DNA from: Leisingera coralii
GTDB taxonomy: Bacteria > Pseudomonadota > Alphaproteobacteria > Rhodobacterales > Rhodobacteraceae
Direction of reading: 5' to 3'
Assembly (NCBI RefSeq): GCF_049056525.1
Contig: NZ_JBHUPT010000029.1
Location: forward strand, 62,001 to 126,000
DNA: 64,000 nt
A program made the translations under genes and the position numbers. The first letter of the stretch is position 1; each line of letters begins with the position of its first letter. This document shows, piece after piece, positions 61,996-64,000 of the stretch. The notes below the pieces were generated by a model. It searched no databases. It had not been told where the DNA came from and saw only the letters and a program-made list of their open reading frames with translations.

Positions 61996-62292
61996 CTCGT
62001 CTGCATATTGCCAGAGAACCTGCCGCTAGTTCCCCAGCTGGAAACCTCTTCCCTGTCCTTTCTTGCCCTTGTAGCTGCGCATTTATGCGCTGGCGGCGAA
62101 GAGTTTGCTTGGTCATACCGCGACTCCGGATCTTCCGGCAGCTCAAGCCTCTGCCGGCCTCCTGCCTAGCTGATGATATTTCCAGAAGTTTTTGCTGCAA
62201 AAGGCTGATCAGCCAGAAGCAGATCTTGAACGCTAGAGGGCTGCCTTGACTTGCGAGAGAGGTATCCGAGCGAAGTATGGTCCTGCCCCTGC
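61996..62292. other. Convergent intergenic region, no gene seen
   Basis: About 300 bases between the stops of the adaptor gene and the convergent LysR gene. I see no terminator with a T-run and no convincing frame; a leftward 96-codon frame at 61910-62200 overlaps the adaptor gene and has no coding look. Confidence 0.45.
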
Positions 62293-63195
62293 CTATGTGG
62301 TCAGGGCGTTCGCCAGAAAGTCAACGAAAACGCGCACGCGCGACGGCATAAGGCGCCGGTCTAAAAATACCGCGTGAAACGGGGTCGACGGCGGCCGGAA
62401 TGCGCTCAGAACCTCAATCAGTTCACCCGAGTTCAACGCTGATTTTGCCATGTACGCAGGCATCTGCGATATCCCCATTCCTGCCTGTGCGGCCAGCGCG
62501 ACCCCTTGTCCGTCGGAGCAGCTGAATTGGCCCTTCGGACTATGGCGAAATGTGGCGCCGTCCCGTAGGAACAGCCAGGGAGCCGGCCGCTTGGTCGCAT
62601 CATTCCTGAAACTCAGGCACTCGTGTCTGTCGAGATCCTCAATTTCCAGCGGTGCGCCGTGCTTGTCGAGGTAGGCAGGTGATGCGCAGGTGACAAGCTG
62701 ATCATCGAAGAGCTTACGCGCGATCAAAGTGGCGCTGTCAGCAAGCGCTCCGGCCCGGATTGCAACGTCGATTGTGTCACCGATCAGGTCGGCCAACCGG
62801 TCCTCCAGCCGTAACTCCAGGTCGACCTCGGGATAGGTGTCCCGAAACTGCGGCAGAAGAGGGATCAGCGCCAGCCTTCCAAAAGCCGCCGGGGCGCTGA
62901 CCACCAACCGTCCCGACGGGGTCGCGATGGCATTCGTCATCTCTTCGCGAAGCGCAGTGAAATCCCGCAGCAATGGGCGCACCCCTTCGAGAAAGCGCTC
63001 GCCTTCCGGCGTCAGGCTGACGCTGCGCGTTGTCCGGTGCAGCAGCTTTACGCCAAGATCCTCTTCCAGCCGCGTGATGGCCTTCGATGCGGCCGAGGCG
63101 GTCATGTCCAGCCTCCGCGCTGCCTCGTTGAATGCGCCGGTATCCGCGATCTCGACAAATATCACGGTGCCGGACAGGGGCGGAAGTCCATTCAT
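62293..63195 (-). CDS. LysR-family transcriptional regulator
   Basis: A 300-residue LysR protein with TGAFNEAARRLDMTASAASKAI as DNA-binding segment and the LVVSAPAAFGRLALIPLLP effector start, close to the group that controls reductase genes. ATG 63195 fits the family start. It diverges from the F420-reductase-like gene with about 100 bases between starts. Confidence 0.9.
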   Translation of the reverse strand: MNGLPPLSGTVIFVEIADTGAFNEAARRLDMTASAASKAITRLEEDLGVKLLHRTTRSVSLTPEGERFLEGVRPLLRDFTALREEMTNAIATPSGRLVVSAPAAFGRLALIPLLPQFRDTYPEVDLELRLEDRLADLIGDTIDVAIRAGALADSATLIARKLFDDQLVTCASPAYLDKHGAPLEIEDLDRHECLSFRNDATKRPAPWLFLRDGATFRHSPKGQFSCSDGQGVALAAQAGMGISQMPAYMAKSALNSGELIEVLSAFRPPSTPFHAVFLDRRLMPSRVRVFVDFLANALTT

Positions 63196-63298
63196 GACAT
63201 TTAGTCCACTCTGACGGTCCTGAGAGCCGATTTTTCCGAGCTTACCCCTGCGCAATATTGAACAGCAAGACGCAACCAGGCTTGAAAGGTGAAAAGCC

Positions 63299-63955
63299 AT
63301 GAAGATCGGAATTATCGGTGCGGGCGGTATCGCCAAGACATATGGCAAGCTTTGGCGTGTCGCCGGGCACCAGGTCATGCTCTCGTCCCGCACAGCAGAC
63401 ACCCGTGAAAGTGCAGCCCGGTCCATCGGCGTGCAGTCCGGCACTCCGGAAGAGGCCGCCGCCTTTGGCGACGTGGTCCTGCTGGCGGTCAACTACTGGA
63501 CCCTGGAAGATGCGATTGCCCGGATCGCACAATTCGTGACCGGCAAACTGGTCATCGATGCCACCAACCCGCTTCAGTATGCCGAAGGCGGCGGGGTTGA
63601 ACGGGTCATCGCAGAGGACGAAATCGCGGGCCTTGTCATGGCCCGGAAGCTCCCGGCAGCCCGGATTGCAAAGGGGTTCACGACGCTCTGGACCGGGCAC
63701 GTCGAAAAGCATGCCGATCCAGCAAATCCAAAGGTTGCCATGACGCTGGCGGCCGATGACCAGGCCGATCGTGCCGTTCTTGCGGCGCTCGTGCGTGATG
63801 CGGGCCTTGTCCCGGTTGACCTTGGCACGCTGGCACAATCCCGCCCGCTCGATCCTCCGAGCCCGATCTGGAACGTGGTCCTGACGGCAGAGGAACTGGC
63901 CGCCCGGCTCATTGAAGACCAGCAGGCTTCTACTGAGGCGGAGGCTGAAAAATGA
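63299..63955 (+). CDS. NADPH-dependent F420 reductase-like dehydrogenase
   Basis: A 218-residue Rossmann protein: IGIIGAGGIAKTYGKLW at the N-terminus binds NADP, and VIDATNPLQYAEGG near residue 87 is the mark of the F420-dependent NADP reductase-like family. Many such proteins in organisms without F420 use other partners, so the true reaction is open. It is divergently controlled by the LysR gene at 62293. Its TGA overlaps the next ATG. Confidence 0.85.
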   Translation: MKIGIIGAGGIAKTYGKLWRVAGHQVMLSSRTADTRESAARSIGVQSGTPEEAAAFGDVVLLAVNYWTLEDAIARIAQFVTGKLVIDATNPLQYAEGGGVERVIAEDEIAGLVMARKLPAARIAKGFTTLWTGHVEKHADPANPKVAMTLAADDQADRAVLAALVRDAGLVPVDLGTLAQSRPLDPPSPIWNVVLTAEELAARLIEDQQASTEAEAEK

Positions 63956-64000
63956 CCGCCCTGGATACCTCCACCGGTTTTGCTCATCCGTTAGCGCGCG
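63952..64000 (+). CDS. Start of an unidentified gene, cut by the window end
   Basis: ATG 63952 overlaps the stop of the preceding gene (ATGA). The 16 codons visible read MTALDTSTGFAHPLAR. This is too short to assign a family. Coupling suggests it works with the F420-reductase-like protein. Confidence 0.5.
   Translation, partial: MTALDTSTGFAHPLAR

Noticed and set aside
1..64000. tRNA, rRNA, CRISPR or intact insertion sequence
   Set aside because: I found no cloverleaf, no ribosomal RNA stretch, no regularly spaced repeats and no transposase reading frame.

Overview
The window reads as part of the genome of a marine alphaproteobacterium, most likely Rhodobacterales (Roseobacter group: Ruegeria, Leisingera or Phaeobacter-like). 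This is inferred from the GC-rich codon use, the BCCT carrier next to Ldh2, M19 and DUF3726 genes, the aa3-type oxidase subunits, the B12 riboswitch and the general gene style. No rRNA, tRNA, CRISPR array or intact insertion sequence was seen.

Layout. 1-4.6 kb: a minus-strand heme-copper cytochrome c oxidase operon (subunits II, I, a divergent III-like protein, III, and a IV-like protein cut by the window start). 4.8-8.3 kb: a double-domain class III CoA transferase and a divergent LysR regulator. 8.3-17.1 kb: a catabolic cluster made of a BCCT transporter, an Ldh2-family reductase, a DUF3726 protein, a 562-residue protein of unknown function, an M19 dipeptidase-family protein and an aldehyde dehydrogenase, with a divergent LysR gene. 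17.3-20.5 kb: a btuFCD-type cobalamin ABC importer behind a cobalamin riboswitch. 20.6-29.3 kb: an acetyltransferase, an aspartoacylase-like protein with a RimK ligase, a split pqiA-pqiB-pqiC lipid-trafficking operon, a chorismate-lyase-like protein and an LHPP-like HAD phosphatase.

From about 29.3 kb to the end the sequence is visibly less GC-rich and the gene style changes. It begins with a decayed pirin-like fragment and then holds many small regulator-plus-enzyme modules: AraC regulators (three), LysR regulators (three), three YcaC-like isochorismatase-fold hydrolases, and a compact operon of amidohydrolase, NTF2-like protein, fused MFS exporter, two XapX membrane proteins, pirin and an alginate-export-type porin. 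It also has an RND efflux pair, two NmrA-like reductases, a cyclic-nucleotide-domain flavoprotein, a Tat-exported flavodoxin-like protein, a truncated haemoglobin coupled to WrbA, an MFS/HlyD efflux pair, and an F420-reductase-like dehydrogenase at the right edge.

The left half looks like respiratory, cofactor and envelope housekeeping plus one nutrient-use island. The right half looks like an accessory region for sensing, reducing, hydrolysing and exporting reactive organic compounds such as quinones or electrophiles; that overall role is inference. The most interesting candidates for undescribed biology are the BCCT/Ldh2/DUF3726/562-residue/M19/ALDH cluster, the 31-38 kb coupled operon, a flavoprotein related to thioredoxin reductase that lacks its CxxC, and a parS-like 20-bp palindrome at 17.2 kb.
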